Positions 8,929-18,208 of a stretch of 64,000 nt of DNA are shown piece after piece. Position 1 is the first letter of the stretch; the number at the start of each line of letters is the position of its first letter. The translations under genes and the position numbers were made by a program. The notes under the pieces were generated by a model that was given only the letters and a program-made list of their open reading frames with translations, made no database searches and had not been told where the DNA came from. The stretch comes from Leuconostoc palmae (lineage in GTDB: Bacteria > Bacillota > Bacilli > Lactobacillales > Lactobacillaceae), in NCBI RefSeq assembly GCF_019656075.1, contig NZ_BPKZ01000001.1, forward strand, positions 124,001-188,000. Direction: 5' to 3'.

Positions 8929-9345
8929 TTACATTACCCTTTCCATCATAATAGCAGCATGTCCGTTTTTATAATATTTTTCTCGCCTGTAATAAGAAAT
9001 AAAGCCCATTTTTTTGTATAAGGCAATAGCTGTTTTATTTTTCTCATCCACTTCTAGCAAGAAACGTTTAATTCCTGGAATCTTAAGAACATGACAAATT
9101 AATTCTTGAGCGATACCTTTGCACTGAAAATTGGGATGAACTGCCAGACTAGCAATCTCAATTTCATCTAAAATTTTAGTGATACCAATAAAGCCATTTT
9201 TCGTACCAGCAATAAAATATTGACTGCGTGGACTCACTAGCTCATGCTGGAAAACAGAAATTGGCCAAGGAGAGGGACTAAAAGCCGCATCAGCCACTTC
9301 AAAAATACTCAAACTATCTTCAATTGTCGCTTGTCTAATTGTCAA
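8929..9345 (-). CDS. rimI: RimI-like GNAT N-acetyltransferase
   Basis: 138-residue GNAT. RimI-type enzymes acetylate the N-terminus of ribosomal protein S18 and usually sit with tsaB and tsaD, as here. The acetyl-CoA loop is degenerate (PNFQCKGIAQELI) but the C-terminal NKTAIALYKKMGF motif is clear. The start is an unusual TTG at 9343-9345, overlapping the previous GNAT gene by 11 bases, with no strong ribosome site, so translational coupling is likely. Two tandem RimI-like genes lie between tsaB and tsaD. Which one is the true RimI is uncertain. Confidence 0.8.
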   Translation of the reverse strand: MTIRQATIEDSLSIFEVADAAFSPSPWPISVFQHELVSPRSQYFIAGTKNGFIGITKILDEIEIASLAVHPNFQCKGIAQELICHVLKIPGIKRFLLEVDEKNKTAIALYKKMGFISYYRREKYYKNGHAAIMMERVM

Positions 9346-9877
9346 TTTTTTTTACCATTGAAACAGCATCTTCGTGGTCTCCAAGATAATAACCTTTTTT
9401 TATACCAGCCTGCTTAAATCCTAATCTATCATACAAAGAAATAGCGCGATGATTTGAAGCACGCGCTTCAAGCGTCAACGTTTTAATTTCAAGGTTAACT
9501 GAAAATTTCTCAATTGACTCAATTAGCATTTTACCTAACCCCATACTTTGCCATATTGGCACAACAGCAATATTAGTAATATGTATATCTAACAAATCTC
9601 TATCAAACGCAGCGCCAACAAATCCGATAACTTGTTTATGCCTTTCTACAACTAAATATAAACGTACCTGTGGCCGAGAAAGTTCGCTTAAAAAATCTCT
9701 CAATTGCCATGGTGCTTTCCCAGCATATACAGCTTCTTCAATATTAACTAATGTGTTAATATCCTCAATAGATGCACGGCGTAACAAAAAAGTGTACCCA
9801 TTGACATCAACAGCACACGTTTTAAATTTCGGTAATGTTAATATAATTTTATTTTTTCGATTGAACTTCAAAAACAT
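9335..9877 (-). CDS. Second RimI-like GNAT N-acetyltransferase
   Basis: 180-residue GNAT between tsaB and the other RimI-like gene. It has the better acetyl-CoA loop of the two (VVPIWQSMGLGKMLI), then the NHRAISLYDRLGF motif. An N-terminal extension of about 30 basic residues precedes the GNAT fold. The ATG at 9877 lies inside the end of tsaB (29-base overlap) with a weak ribosome site, and no better start is in frame. The overlapping genes imply one operon, tsaB-GNAT-GNAT-tsaD. It could be RimI itself, with the shorter neighbour the divergent copy. Confidence 0.8.
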   Translation of the reverse strand: MFLKFNRKNKIILTLPKFKTCAVDVNGYTFLLRRASIEDINTLVNIEEAVYAGKAPWQLRDFLSELSRPQVRLYLVVERHKQVIGFVGAAFDRDLLDIHITNIAVVPIWQSMGLGKMLIESIEKFSVNLEIKTLTLEARASNHRAISLYDRLGFKQAGIKKGYYLGDHEDAVSMVKKIDN

Positions 9878-10571
9878 AATTTTCAGGCTTGTCCTCACCG
9901 GGATGGGCTGCTAGCCAATTAAGTTCAGCTTGTGTACGGCGTAGATAATCTGGATTAAATTCTGCAACAGAACGTGATGGGGTTGCGCCTAATCCCAGTG
10001 TTACAATGCTGTGTCCGTCAGGTAGACTATCGGCAGGTGAGATGATTTTTGCATTATGCTCAAAGGTTTCTTCAATCAATGATTCAAAGACATCCGTATC
10101 ACCCAAAAAAACAATTGATTTTTCTTGTGCTTTCAGCCAATCAAATAAATTATTTATTGGTTGGTGAGCATCAGGTAATAGATTTTTTTGTTGATAATAA
10201 ACACCTGAAAAAACATTATTATTTCGAGCATTAAACAAAGGAACTATTAAGTCATCACTTTGGACCTGACTGGCAAGAATAGCTAAACTGGATAGCCCGA
10301 CCACTTCACATTTTAATGTATCGGCTAAGACTTTGGCGACTGTGACACCTATACGTAATCCGGTAAACGATCCCGGTCCTTTCGCCACAACAATGCGATC
10401 TATATCTTTCAATCGCCATTCTTGCTCATCAAGTACAGACTTAATGGCTGGCAACAATTGAATTGAATGATTACGCGCTTCATTAGTCGAAAACACACGT
10501 AAAACTTGATTATCTTCCGCCAAACTTACTGTTAAAGGCTGGTTACTTGTATCAAATGCTAAAATCTTCAT
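9849..10571 (-). CDS. tsaB: t6A biosynthesis protein TsaB
   Basis: 240-residue TsaB (YeaZ), the partner that activates TsaD in the threonylcarbamoyl-tRNA complex. It has the typical N-terminus MKILAFDTSNQPLTVSL, the NHSIQLLPAI segment and VVAKGPGSFTGLRIGV (about 61-76). It is an ASKHA-fold protein without its own transferase activity. It is first gene of the tsaB-GNAT-GNAT-tsaD run. The start lies 80 bases after the anti-sigma gene. A TAGAAT box (10579-10584) is so close to the ATG that an mRNA from it would be almost leaderless. Confidence 0.93.
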   Translation of the reverse strand: MKILAFDTSNQPLTVSLAEDNQVLRVFSTNEARNHSIQLLPAIKSVLDEQEWRLKDIDRIVVAKGPGSFTGLRIGVTVAKVLADTLKCEVVGLSSLAILASQVQSDDLIVPLFNARNNNVFSGVYYQQKNLLPDAHQPINNLFDWLKAQEKSIVFLGDTDVFESLIEETFEHNAKIISPADSLPDGHSIVTLGLGATPSRSVAEFNPDYLRRTQAELNWLAAHPGEDKPENYVFEVQSKK

Positions 10572-10587
10572 AATCTATATTCTACCA

Positions 10588-10610
10588 CAAAAAAACCGCC
10601 AAACGACGGT
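10588..10610 (-). terminator. Terminator after anti-sigma gene
   Basis: ACCGTC-GTTT-GGCGGT stem (one T-G pair) followed by a T run on the minus strand, between the anti-sigma gene and tsaB. Confidence 0.85.
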
Positions 10611-10651
10611 CTTTAACTGTTATGCTGATTTCAAACAAATACGATCACCAT

Positions 10652-11680
10652 TTATTTAATTGGCGACTGGTATGGCATGATAGGTGTGGTTATACCGACA
10701 TTACTTGCATAAGTATAAGGTAATTGGTCTAACTTCGCAAGATTTTCTGTACGTCCAGTGACGATAACCCCAGCAAATTCAGCCGTTTTAAGCGATGGTG
10801 CAAGTTGCTTTTCCGCATCTTTAGCAATATCAATATGATCAACATTTTTTCTGTTAATTTGACTTTTTAAAGCCTTCTTCAGACCTTGATAATCATTATA
10901 TTTCGTTTTATCATGTAGCCCAGCAAATTGATCGTTCAATTTCCCGCTGCCGTCATCCTTTGCATTCAAACCAACATAACAACCAACATGACTTGACGTA
11001 TCAAGTGCAGCAGAATGGAAACCAAGCCAATAATAGTTGATCATAATATTGTGTGGCATCATCTTTAAAATATCTTCATATCTGTATCGCTTATCAAACG
11101 TGATAGCCACTTCGCCTAGTGTGTTGGGTAATACTTGTAGGGTTTTCGCTTCATGTGTCGGTGTAATTGGTGACATCAACTTGTCTTTGTTCTTTTGGCT
11201 ACCATACCAATTTGGGTAGGCCCGATTGAAAAATATCGGTTCTTTTTGCCCTGTTTTAGGGTTTGCTGCCATAATGTTAATGTTTTTGATGGTATCATTC
11301 TTATAGATATTAGAGGATGTTTCACTGCTACTCTCTGGTCCACGCAGATTGAGTATCACTTTTTTTTCAGGATAAGCAACGCGATAACCATCAATATTCT
11401 TTTGACGATCACTAGATAATGTTGCACGCGTCATTGCCGTAAGCCTATAATGTTGCGATGTTGACCTAATATTTGGTGAATATATAAGATCATCAATATT
11501 AAATTGATTAATCTGCTTTTCAGCTTGAACGTCCATCTGTTTCCCTAAAATAATGGTTGTTGCCATAACCGCAACAAAACCAATAGTTACTGTAACGATG
11601 CTTGAAATAACTGCTGTTATGAGTAGTTTTTTACGCTTTTCTTTTTTGATTATTCGCTCAAAATTTTGGTTATCGTTCAT
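10652..11680 (-). CDS. Membrane anti-sigma factor (sigma factor regulator family)
   Basis: 342-residue protein with a short cytoplasmic basic N-terminus, one membrane helix (about residues 19-45) and a large outer domain. The pattern matches the sigma-factor-regulator N- and C-terminal families found next to ECF sigma genes in Firmicutes. The N-terminal 18 residues would hold the sigma factor; the outer part would sense envelope conditions. It starts inside the end of the sigma gene (11-base overlap), so the pair is translationally coupled. The inducing signal is unknown. Confidence 0.8.
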   Translation of the reverse strand: MNDNQNFERIIKKEKRKKLLITAVISSIVTVTIGFVAVMATTIILGKQMDVQAEKQINQFNIDDLIYSPNIRSTSQHYRLTAMTRATLSSDRQKNIDGYRVAYPEKKVILNLRGPESSSETSSNIYKNDTIKNINIMAANPKTGQKEPIFFNRAYPNWYGSQKNKDKLMSPITPTHEAKTLQVLPNTLGEVAITFDKRYRYEDILKMMPHNIMINYYWLGFHSAALDTSSHVGCYVGLNAKDDGSGKLNDQFAGLHDKTKYNDYQGLKKALKSQINRKNVDHIDIAKDAEKQLAPSLKTAEFAGVIVTGRTENLAKLDQLPYTYASNVGITTPIMPYQSPIK

Positions 11681-12155
11681 TTTGTGCCCTTTCTATTGTC
11701 TGCCTCAGTTGCTGTCTTGTGCGATATAAATCAACTTTTATTTTTGAATCACTCGCATTATATATTGTGGCAATATCACGAATACTGTGGCGACTGTCAT
11801 AATAAAGTAATATCAACGATTTTTGGTAGTCATCTAACTTGTCTAGTGCCTGTTGCAAAAGCTCATTTTTAGTCATGCTTGGCGCAATTTCAGAATATTG
11901 TGCATACTGTGCTAGTAAAATATCGCGATACTTTTTTTGCCGACGATATAAATCGTAAAAACGTGATAAAGCAACACGATATAGCCACGGTCTTAATTTC
12001 TCAGGCGGTAACATGATGTCGGCTTGAATCAACCTGACAAAGACATCTTGTATAATGTCTTCTGCATCTTGTCTTTGAATCCGATGATTAATCAAAAAAC
12101 CGGTGAGCTCATGTGCTATGTCAAGTAAAAGCTGTTCATAGTAATCTATTTTCAT
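11670..12155 (-). CDS. ECF-type RNA polymerase sigma factor
   Basis: 161-residue sigma-70 family protein with only regions 2 and 4. Region 2 contains QDAEDIIQDVFVRLI (about 36-50) and the -10 binding segment RPWLYRVALSRFYDLYRR. Region 4 contains RHSIRDIATIYNASDSKIKV. It directs polymerase to a small stress regulon and is held by the membrane anti-sigma factor encoded next. I chose the ATG at 12155, preceded by AAAGG and a G-rich stretch; the frame extends to 12224, but that extension covers the predicted promoter. A typical ECF promoter lies directly upstream, which suggests autoregulation. Confidence 0.87.
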   Translation of the reverse strand: MKIDYYEQLLLDIAHELTGFLINHRIQRQDAEDIIQDVFVRLIQADIMLPPEKLRPWLYRVALSRFYDLYRRQKKYRDILLAQYAQYSEIAPSMTKNELLQQALDKLDDYQKSLILLYYDSRHSIRDIATIYNASDSKIKVDLYRTRQQLRQTIERAQNER

Positions 12156-12176
12156 CTCCCCCGCCTTTCTATAGAT

Positions 12177-12204
12177 ATAACGAATCAAAAACAAAATGGT
12201 TACA
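12177..12204 (-). promoter_or_regulatory. Putative autoregulated ECF promoter
   Basis: On the minus strand TGTAAC (12199-12204), then 16 bases, then CGTTAT (12177-12182). This is the usual ECF layout (an AAC-type -35 and a CGT-type -10) rather than a housekeeping promoter. It lies 22 bases upstream of the sigma start. Confidence 0.55.
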
Positions 12205-12239
12205 AAAAAACAAGTATTTCTCAATATGAGTCATACTTG
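12205..12239 (-). terminator. Terminator after ptsI
   Basis: CAAGTAT and ATACTTG form a stem with an inner CTCA/TGAG pair on the minus strand, followed by a T run that abuts the ECF -35 box. It ends the ptsHI transcript. Confidence 0.85.
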
Positions 12240-12261
12240 CATTTAAAAAAATTTTAACTAT

Positions 12262-13977
12262 TTATTTTGTTGCTGCTTCAACTAACGCAATTACTTCATC
12301 ATTTGTTTCAGCATCCAAAGCCTTTTCAGCCAATAATTTCATGTCAGCTGTATTTAACTTTTTCATTAATGAACGTGTCTGCAAAACAGAAGGGGCACTC
12401 ATTGAGAATTCGTCCAATCCCATACCAACCAATAGCGGTACAGCAATAGGATCACCCGCCATTTCGCCACACATAGCGACGAACTTGCCTTCTTTATGAG
12501 CGGCATCAATCACATTATTGATTAAGCGTAAAATTGAAGGGTTATAAGGTTGGTACAGATAAGCAACCTTATCATTACCACGATCTGCAGCCATTGTATA
12601 ACCAATCAAATCGTTTGTGCCAATTGAGAAGAAATCAAGTTCCTTAGCAAACTTGTCAGCCAGCATTGCTGCAGCTGGGATCTCAATCATAATTCCCAAC
12701 TTCACATCACCCATAGTTACGCCATCTTTTTCAAGATTAGCACGTTCTTCTAAATAAATTTTCTTAGCATCACGGAATTCTGCCAACGTCGCAATCATTG
12801 GGAACATAATCCATAGATTACCATAAGCAGATGCACGTAACAATGCTCTCAATTGTGTACGGAAGATATCAGTTTGATCAAGAGAAATGCGAATTGCTCG
12901 ATAACCTAAGAAAGGATTCTCTTCTTCAGGTAACTTCCAATAACTTAAGTGCTTATCACCACCAATGTCCATTGTACGAACTGTAACGGGCTTACCATCC
13001 ATCTTTTCAATGACAGCTTTATAAGCTTCAAATTGCTCATCTTCTGTAGGTAAATGATCTGATTCCATATACAAAAATTCTGTACGGTATAAACCAACAC
13101 CCTCAGAACCATTTTCCAGCACTGCGGGCATATCTTTTGGTGACCCAATGTTAGCACCTACAACGAACTCTTTGCCATCGGCACTAACTGATTGCTGATC
13201 TTTCAACAATGCCCATTCAGCACGTTGTGCTAAGTAGTCTTCTGCTTTCTTCTGATAAGACGCCAGCGTTGCATCATCAGGATCAACAATGACTTCACCC
13301 GTAAAGCCGTCAACAATCACAGTGATACCATCTGACACTTCTGCCGTAGCTACATCACATCCAACGACAGCTGGAATTTCTAAAGTGCGTGCCATAATTG
13401 AGGCATGGGCTGTACGCCCACCCAAATCAGTTAAAATACCTTTAACAAATTCACGATCAAGTTGTGCCGTATCTGAAGGTGTTAAGTCTTTAGACACTAG
13501 GATAACTTGCTCGTTAATTAGCGCTGGATTAGGTAGAGAAACGTTTAACAAATGAGACAAAATACGTTTGGTTACATCACGAATATCAGCTGCACGCTCT
13601 TGCATGTAAGCATTATCCGTCATAGCCTCAAACATATCGATATACATGTTCGTTACTTCTTTAACAGCTTCTTCAGCATTAACCTTATCGTCAGCAATTT
13701 TTTGTTTAAACGCAGCAGACATTTCTGGATCTGAGAGTACCATCAAATGTGCCTCGAAAACTTGCGCCTCTTCAGCACCTAAGTTTTGTTCTGCTTTGGT
13801 TTTGATAAGTTCAACATCAGCACTAGAAGCCTTCAAAGCATCATCGACACGAGCTTGTTCAGCTGCTACATCATTAATTTCAGTCTTTGTAAAAGATAAA
13901 TCTGGATCAACTAATAAGTAAGCCTTAGCAATTGCTACACCGTTACTTGCCGCGATTCCTTTGAAGTTTTTAGTCAT
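12262..13977 (-). CDS. ptsI: PTS enzyme I (PEP-protein phosphotransferase)
   Basis: 571-residue enzyme I, full length. It takes phosphate from PEP and passes it to HPr, powering all PTS sugar uptake including manXYZ. The phosphohistidine motif [13 protein letters not shown] is near residue 187. PEP-binding motifs [13 protein letters not shown] (about 290-302) and MCGEMAGDP (about 500-508) are intact. The gene follows ptsH by 2 bases in the standard ptsHI operon and ends at a strong terminator. Confidence 0.97.
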   Translation of the reverse strand: MTKNFKGIAASNGVAIAKAYLLVDPDLSFTKTEINDVAAEQARVDDALKASSADVELIKTKAEQNLGAEEAQVFEAHLMVLSDPEMSAAFKQKIADDKVNAEEAVKEVTNMYIDMFEAMTDNAYMQERAADIRDVTKRILSHLLNVSLPNPALINEQVILVSKDLTPSDTAQLDREFVKGILTDLGGRTAHASIMARTLEIPAVVGCDVATAEVSDGITVIVDGFTGEVIVDPDDATLASYQKKAEDYLAQRAEWALLKDQQSVSADGKEFVVGANIGSPKDMPAVLENGSEGVGLYRTEFLYMESDHLPTEDEQFEAYKAVIEKMDGKPVTVRTMDIGGDKHLSYWKLPEEENPFLGYRAIRISLDQTDIFRTQLRALLRASAYGNLWIMFPMIATLAEFRDAKKIYLEERANLEKDGVTMGDVKLGIMIEIPAAAMLADKFAKELDFFSIGTNDLIGYTMAADRGNDKVAYLYQPYNPSILRLINNVIDAAHKEGKFVAMCGEMAGDPIAVPLLVGMGLDEFSMSAPSVLQTRSLMKKLNTADMKLLAEKALDAETNDEVIALVEAATK

Positions 13978-13979
13978 AA

Positions 13980-14249
13980 TTATTCAGCTAGTCCTTCTGC
14001 TTCCATTGCAGTAGAAATAGCTTCCATTGCATCTTCTTCATCAGCACCATCAGTCTTGATTGTAACATCGGCACCTTGGCCAACACCAAGTGACATCACA
14101 CCCATGATTGACTTCAAGTTAACATCCTTACCTTGGTAAGATAATGTAACATCTGAAGTAAACTTTGAAGCAGCTTGCACTAGTAGTGTTGCTGGACGTG
14201 CGTGTATTCCTGTTTCTGCTATGATATGAAAATCTTTTGATTGTGCCAT
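13980..14249 (-). CDS. ptsH: Phosphocarrier protein HPr
   Basis: 89-residue HPr. The catalytic His is in [10 protein letters not shown] (His16 counting Met). The regulatory serine is in [11 protein letters not shown] (Ser47, equivalent to Ser46). HPr kinase phosphorylates it so that HPr becomes the CcpA co-repressor acting at the cre sites seen here. A good SD (AGGAG) precedes the ATG. It is the first gene of ptsHI, with a cre site inside its own promoter. Confidence 0.97.
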   Translation of the reverse strand: MAQSKDFHIIAETGIHARPATLLVQAASKFTSDVTLSYQGKDVNLKSIMGVMSLGVGQGADVTIKTDGADEEDAMEAISTAMEAEGLAE

Positions 14250-14291
14250 GATTATTTTCTCCTTTTTAGCTGTGAATCAGCTTCTGCTAAT

Positions 14292-14320
14292 AGTGTATCA
14301 AAGCGCTTACAAAATATCAA
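14292..14320 (-). promoter_or_regulatory. ptsHI promoter with cre in spacer
   Basis: TTGATA (14315-14320), 17 bases, TACACT (14292-14297) on the minus strand. The spacer contains the cre-like TGTAAGCGCTTTGA (14298-14311), so CcpA could repress ptsHI directly. Confidence 0.7.
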
Positions 14321-14391
14321 GTAAAATGTTAGCTAAATCGTTGGTATGACAGGCTAAACAGTTAAAAACGTTGTTGTATCAGGGTTTTATA

Positions 14392-14405
14392 TGTAAACGT
14401 TTACA
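14392..14405. promoter_or_regulatory. Perfectly palindromic cre-like operator
   Basis: TGTAAACGTTTACA is a perfect 14-base palindrome matching the cre consensus. It lies between the sua5 terminator and the ptsH promoter, about 70 bases upstream of the latter's -35. An upstream ptsH promoter (TTTACA at 14426-14431 with TATATG at 14404-14409) is only weakly supported. Confidence 0.6.
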
Positions 14406-14432
14406 TATATAATATGTTTATTTTCTGTAAAC

Positions 14433-14457
14433 AAAAAAACAACCCTAAAGTTGTTTT
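14433..14457 (-). terminator. Terminator after sua5
   Basis: AAAACAAC and GTTGTTTT pair around a 6-base loop on the minus strand, followed by T residues, 5 bases after the sua5 stop. Confidence 0.8.
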
Positions 14458-14461
14458 AACA

Positions 14462-15469
14462 TTAATTTAAAAATTCATGGTTTCCTGATGCTTTCCCTAA
14501 CCGATTATTAAATGCTTTTCCTAATCCAATAGCCGGCATTTTTTCAACATAGATTGTTTGAATATCAGGTTCATCATCGTAAAAACGTAAACCAGCAAAG
14601 AGTTGTTCTGTTGCACTCATTGTCGTGCAGCCCAACGACCACGTTTGCTGGATGGATAAAGCCAATTTTTTTAAGGTACTATCCTGTGCCATAACTGCAT
14701 CATGAGATGTAATCACTTCTTTTAATGACAAAGCATCTAATGAATCAAACATGATAACTTGTTTGTCTGGGGCATAGTGTCTATATTTCATACCAGGGGC
14801 TTTTGGTATAACATTATCAGCAACTGAAGTAGTACTAGTTGCATCAATAACTTTAGTACCAAGTACTTCTTCTAATTGCTGTTGTGTCACTGCGCCTGGT
14901 CTCAATATTGTTGGTGTGTCATTAGTCATATCAATTACTGTTGATTCGACACCCACCTGTGTTGGCCCATCATCAATAATTGCAGCTATCTTACCCTGCA
15001 TATCGTGCCAAACATGTTGTGCCGTTGTGGGAGAGGGCTTTCCAGATGTGTTAGCACTTGGTCCAACAATCGGCACGCCAGATTGCCTAATCATTTCACG
15101 CGTCACATCATTTGCTGGCAGCCTGAAAGCAGCTGTTTGCAACCCCCCTGTCACCATCATAGAGACTTGACCAGTTTTAATTGGTAGAATAATAGTCAAT
15201 GATCCTGGCCAAAATACCTTCATTAAGCTCAAAGCAGCATCAGTTACTACAACAAAATCTTCAAGTTGATCAATGTCTGCAATTGTCATAATCAAAGGAT
15301 TATCAGCAGGTCTCCCTTTGGCAATAAAAACCTTGCTAACTGCTTCTTCGTTTGTAGCATCAGCGCCTAAACCATATACCGTTTCAGTCGGAAAAGCTAC
15401 CACTTCTCCTGATTTAATTAACTGACTGGCCAAATGTATATTATCACCGTCTATACGCTCTGTTTTCAT
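14462..15469 (-). CDS. ywlC: L-threonylcarbamoyladenylate synthase (Sua5/YwlC)
   Basis: 335-residue Sua5-type enzyme making threonylcarbamoyl-AMP from threonine, bicarbonate and ATP, the first step of t6A. It has the N-terminal YrdC domain, with VAFPTETVYGLGADATN (about 24-40), KGRPADNPLI (about 51-60) and VGPSANTSGKPSPT (about 136-149). A linker and the C-terminal Sua5 domain (about 235-335) follow. It acts with TsaB and TsaD encoded at 7.9-10.6 kb. SD AGGAGAG precedes the ATG. It is last in the tdk-prfA-prmC-sua5 run, a common Firmicute order. Confidence 0.94.
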   Translation of the reverse strand: MKTERIDGDNIHLASQLIKSGEVVAFPTETVYGLGADATNEEAVSKVFIAKGRPADNPLIMTIADIDQLEDFVVVTDAALSLMKVFWPGSLTIILPIKTGQVSMMVTGGLQTAAFRLPANDVTREMIRQSGVPIVGPSANTSGKPSPTTAQHVWHDMQGKIAAIIDDGPTQVGVESTVIDMTNDTPTILRPGAVTQQQLEEVLGTKVIDATSTTSVADNVIPKAPGMKYRHYAPDKQVIMFDSLDALSLKEVITSHDAVMAQDSTLKKLALSIQQTWSLGCTTMSATEQLFAGLRFYDDEPDIQTIYVEKMPAIGLGKAFNNRLGKASGNHEFLN

Positions 15470-15498
15470 CTTAATTTACTCTCCTGCAAAAGTTTTAC

Positions 15499-16461
15499 TC
15501 ATTTATTAATGACACGAATCATACGATCCAGCCCAGCAAAGTCTTGTTTCAAGGTAATATCAGCTTTTGGTAAATATGTTTCCATAATTTTTTTAACTTG
15601 TTTTCCTTGTTTATAACCTATTTCAAAATAGGCACGTCCGTGTTCAGTTAAATGGTTTGATAATCCTGAAGCGATTCTTCTATAGATGGCTAAACCATCC
15701 TCTTCTGCAAATAATGCTTGGTGCGGCTCATATTTTATCACACTACTATCCATCTCATGTTGATCATGTTCTGAAATGTAGGGCGGATTACTAACAATCA
15801 AATCAAACTTCAAATTAGATAACCCAGAATACACATCACTTTGTATAAACCGTAATTGCTTAACTCCCAATCTTTGCGCATTTGCTTCTGCAACAGATAA
15901 CGCATCAGCAGAAATATCAACTGCAAACCCTCTCACACGAGGATTTTCTAACATTAACGTCTCAATAATTGCTCCAGATCCCGTCCCAATATCTAGTACA
16001 GAAACTGTATTCCCGGTTTTACTGCTAGCATCTTTAAGAATCCATTCAACTAATTGTTCTGTTTCTGGTCTTGGTATGAGAACCCGTTCATCTACAAGAT
16101 ACTCTCTACCATAAAAAGGTGCTTGCCCTAAAATATATTGTGGCGGTTGTTGTTGTGTCAATTGTGCAATCCATTTCGGCCACTTTTCCACTAAGTCATC
16201 TGGCATCATTCGTGACATATTTGCACGTAAATATCCATAATTAATGTTCAAAGCACCGGTCAAAAGGAAATCAATATTATCTGTAGCCTCATCTCGATCA
16301 ATGCCGGCAGCCGTTAACTCATTAATTGCCCATTTTTTGGATTCCAAAAGTGAAATTTTAATTTTGTTTGTCTTAGAAGTTTTTATGTGTTGTTTATTAT
16401 TAGAAGGTTGGCGAGATATCACTTCAAATTGATGAGGCGTTTTAAAATTTTTTTCTACCAT
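15499..16461 (-). CDS. prmC: Release factor glutamine methyltransferase PrmC
   Basis: 320-residue PrmC (HemK), which methylates the glutamine of the GGQ motif in RF1/RF2. The methyltransferase fold is clear: VLDIGTGSGAIIETL (about 155-169) and the catalytic NPPY in LIVSNPPYISEHD (about 218-230). An N-terminal stretch of about 35 polar residues precedes the usual start, and no internal ATG or good SD offers a shorter version. The first codon comes 2 bases after the stop of prfA, its substrate gene, so translation is probably coupled. Confidence 0.93.
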   Translation of the reverse strand: MVEKNFKTPHQFEVISRQPSNNKQHIKTSKTNKIKISLLESKKWAINELTAAGIDRDEATDNIDFLLTGALNINYGYLRANMSRMMPDDLVEKWPKWIAQLTQQQPPQYILGQAPFYGREYLVDERVLIPRPETEQLVEWILKDASSKTGNTVSVLDIGTGSGAIIETLMLENPRVRGFAVDISADALSVAEANAQRLGVKQLRFIQSDVYSGLSNLKFDLIVSNPPYISEHDQHEMDSSVIKYEPHQALFAEEDGLAIYRRIASGLSNHLTEHGRAYFEIGYKQGKQVKKIMETYLPKADITLKQDFAGLDRMIRVINK

Positions 16462-16463
16462 AG

Positions 16464-17537
16464 TTACACATTATTAAGATCAGCTAGTTTGGCAGTTTGG
16501 TCGGCAATGACTAATGCATCAATAACTTCTCCTAATTCACCGTTCATAATACGATCAAGTTTATTCAATGTTAAACCAATACGATGATCAGTTACACGGT
16601 TTTGAGGATAATTATAAGTTCTGATACGCTCAGATCGATCACCTGTCCCAACAGCGGACTTACGCTTTTCAGCATATTCTGCTTCGTTTTGTTGAGCATA
16701 AAAATCGTAGACACGGCTCGCTAACAATTTACGCGCTTTTTCTCGGTTTTTAATTTGTGTTCTTTCTTCTTGCATTTTAACCATGATACCTGTTGGTTTG
16801 TGAATTAGACGTACTGCTGTTGAAACCTTATTGACGTTTTGACCACCAGCACCACCAGAACGGAAAAATTCTTCTTCCAAATCTGATTCAGCTAGCTCAA
16901 AATCTATTTCTTCAAATTCAGGCATCACACCTACAGTAGCAGTAGATGTATGTACGCGCCCTTGTGTTTCAGTAGAAGGTACACGTTGTACACGGTGCGC
17001 ACCAGATTCAAACTTTAACTTTGAATACACATTGTCACCAGTAATCATAACAGCAACTTCTTTATAACCACCAACTTCTGTTAAAGATTCATCAATAATG
17101 CTAAGTACCCAACGCTGTTTTTCAGCATAACGACGATACATATCTAATAAATCAGCAGCAAATAACGATGACTCATCTCCTCCAGCAGCACCACGAATTT
17201 CCATAATAATATTCTTGTCATCATTTGGATCTTTAGGTAACATCAAAATTTTTAACTCAGATTCGAGTGTTTCCTTTTCAGGCTTTAATTCATTTAAATC
17301 TTCTTTAGCCAAAGGTGCCATCTCGGGATCATCCAGTAAATCTTCAGCATCTGTTATATCTTGTATGACCTGTTGATAACGAGTATACGTTTCTACTGTT
17401 TCACGCATCTCACCAGCCTCTTTTGATAAGGTCATATATTTTTGACCATCGCTGGCAATTTCCGGATCAGCTAGTTGTTCGTTGAGTTCATCATAACGAT
17501 CAACAACTGTTTGTAAAGACTCAAATATGGGGTCCAT
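16464..17537 (-). CDS. prfA: Peptide chain release factor 1
   Basis: 357-residue RF1, full length. It reads UAA and UAG. The PxT tripeptide region ([19 protein letters not shown]) and the hydrolysis motif [19 protein letters not shown], with GGQ near residue 231, are intact. PrmC, encoded next, methylates that Gln. The ATG at 17537 follows an SD (GGAGAAATAAC). Confidence 0.97.
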   Translation of the reverse strand: MDPIFESLQTVVDRYDELNEQLADPEIASDGQKYMTLSKEAGEMRETVETYTRYQQVIQDITDAEDLLDDPEMAPLAKEDLNELKPEKETLESELKILMLPKDPNDDKNIIMEIRGAAGGDESSLFAADLLDMYRRYAEKQRWVLSIIDESLTEVGGYKEVAVMITGDNVYSKLKFESGAHRVQRVPSTETQGRVHTSTATVGVMPEFEEIDFELAESDLEEEFFRSGGAGGQNVNKVSTAVRLIHKPTGIMVKMQEERTQIKNREKARKLLASRVYDFYAQQNEAEYAEKRKSAVGTGDRSERIRTYNYPQNRVTDHRIGLTLNKLDRIMNGELGEVIDALVIADQTAKLADLNNV

Positions 17538-17599
17538 GTTATTTCTCCAATGTTAAATAGTTTTTATAAAATAGACTTGTTTCTAATTCATTTTCGTCG

Positions 17600-18208
17600 T
17601 TAATGTTGTTTTGGAAACATCACCGCCAGTTTTTGTATATCTGGTTTAAACCAATGATGTCTGCATGTTGGAATATAGGCCTCGTCACCACCAATAAACA
17701 CTTGCACACCTTGACGCTGAGGTTCTCCATTCACAATGCGTAATTGCGTTGTCGCTTTTTTACCACAGAATGAACAGATGGTTTTCATCTCTTCAAGTTT
17801 ATCAGCCAATTCGATCAGTCTCTTTGAGCCTTCAAATAACTGGTTAAAAGCATCTTGTTTCAATCCAAAAGTCATGACGGGAATATTCAATTCATCAACG
17901 ACATAGGCTAACTGATCGACTTGTTTTGCACTCAGAAATTGTGCCTCGTCAACTAATATCACTGCTAAATCATCATTTTGTTGACTTTTTTTGACTAACA
18001 GATATAAATCATCTTCTTTTTTTATGACCATGGCCTGCCGCGATAAACCAATTCGGCTAGCCACAATACCAACACCAGCCCGCGTATCTAGTATTGGTGT
18101 CATCAATAAGATATGACGTCCTTGCGATTCATAGTTATGGGCTACTTTAAGTATTTCAATAGACTTTCCGGAATTCATCGCGCCGTATTCAAAGAATAAT
18201 TGTGCCAT
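17600..18208 (-). CDS. tdk: Thymidine kinase
   Basis: 202-residue class II thymidine kinase (TK1-like). The P-loop is EYGAMNSGKS near the start; the DEAQF motif (about 113-117) holds the catalytic Glu. The lasso zinc site starts with CSFC (about 147-150). The second ligand pair is CRHH near residue 189 rather than the more usual CxxC. It salvages thymidine to dTMP. The start is uncertain: two ATGs (18214 and 18208) with no clear SD. The second fits the family start MAQLFFEYG. It is first in the tdk-prfA-prmC-sua5 run. Confidence 0.93.
   Translation of the reverse strand: MAQLFFEYGAMNSGKSIEILKVAHNYESQGRHILLMTPILDTRAGVGIVASRIGLSRQAMVIKKEDDLYLLVKKSQQNDDLAVILVDEAQFLSAKQVDQLAYVVDELNIPVMTFGLKQDAFNQLFEGSKRLIELADKLEEMKTICSFCGKKATTQLRIVNGEPQRQGVQVFIGGDEAYIPTCRHHWFKPDIQKLAVMFPKQH

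Noticed and set aside
9849-9898. Start of the second GNAT at 9898, eight residues longer
   Set aside because: The longer start lies deeper in tsaB without an SD; the ATG at 9877 is simpler.
12156-12224. N-terminal extension of the ECF sigma factor
   Set aside because: It covers the ECF promoter; the ATG at 12155 has the SD and fits the family length.
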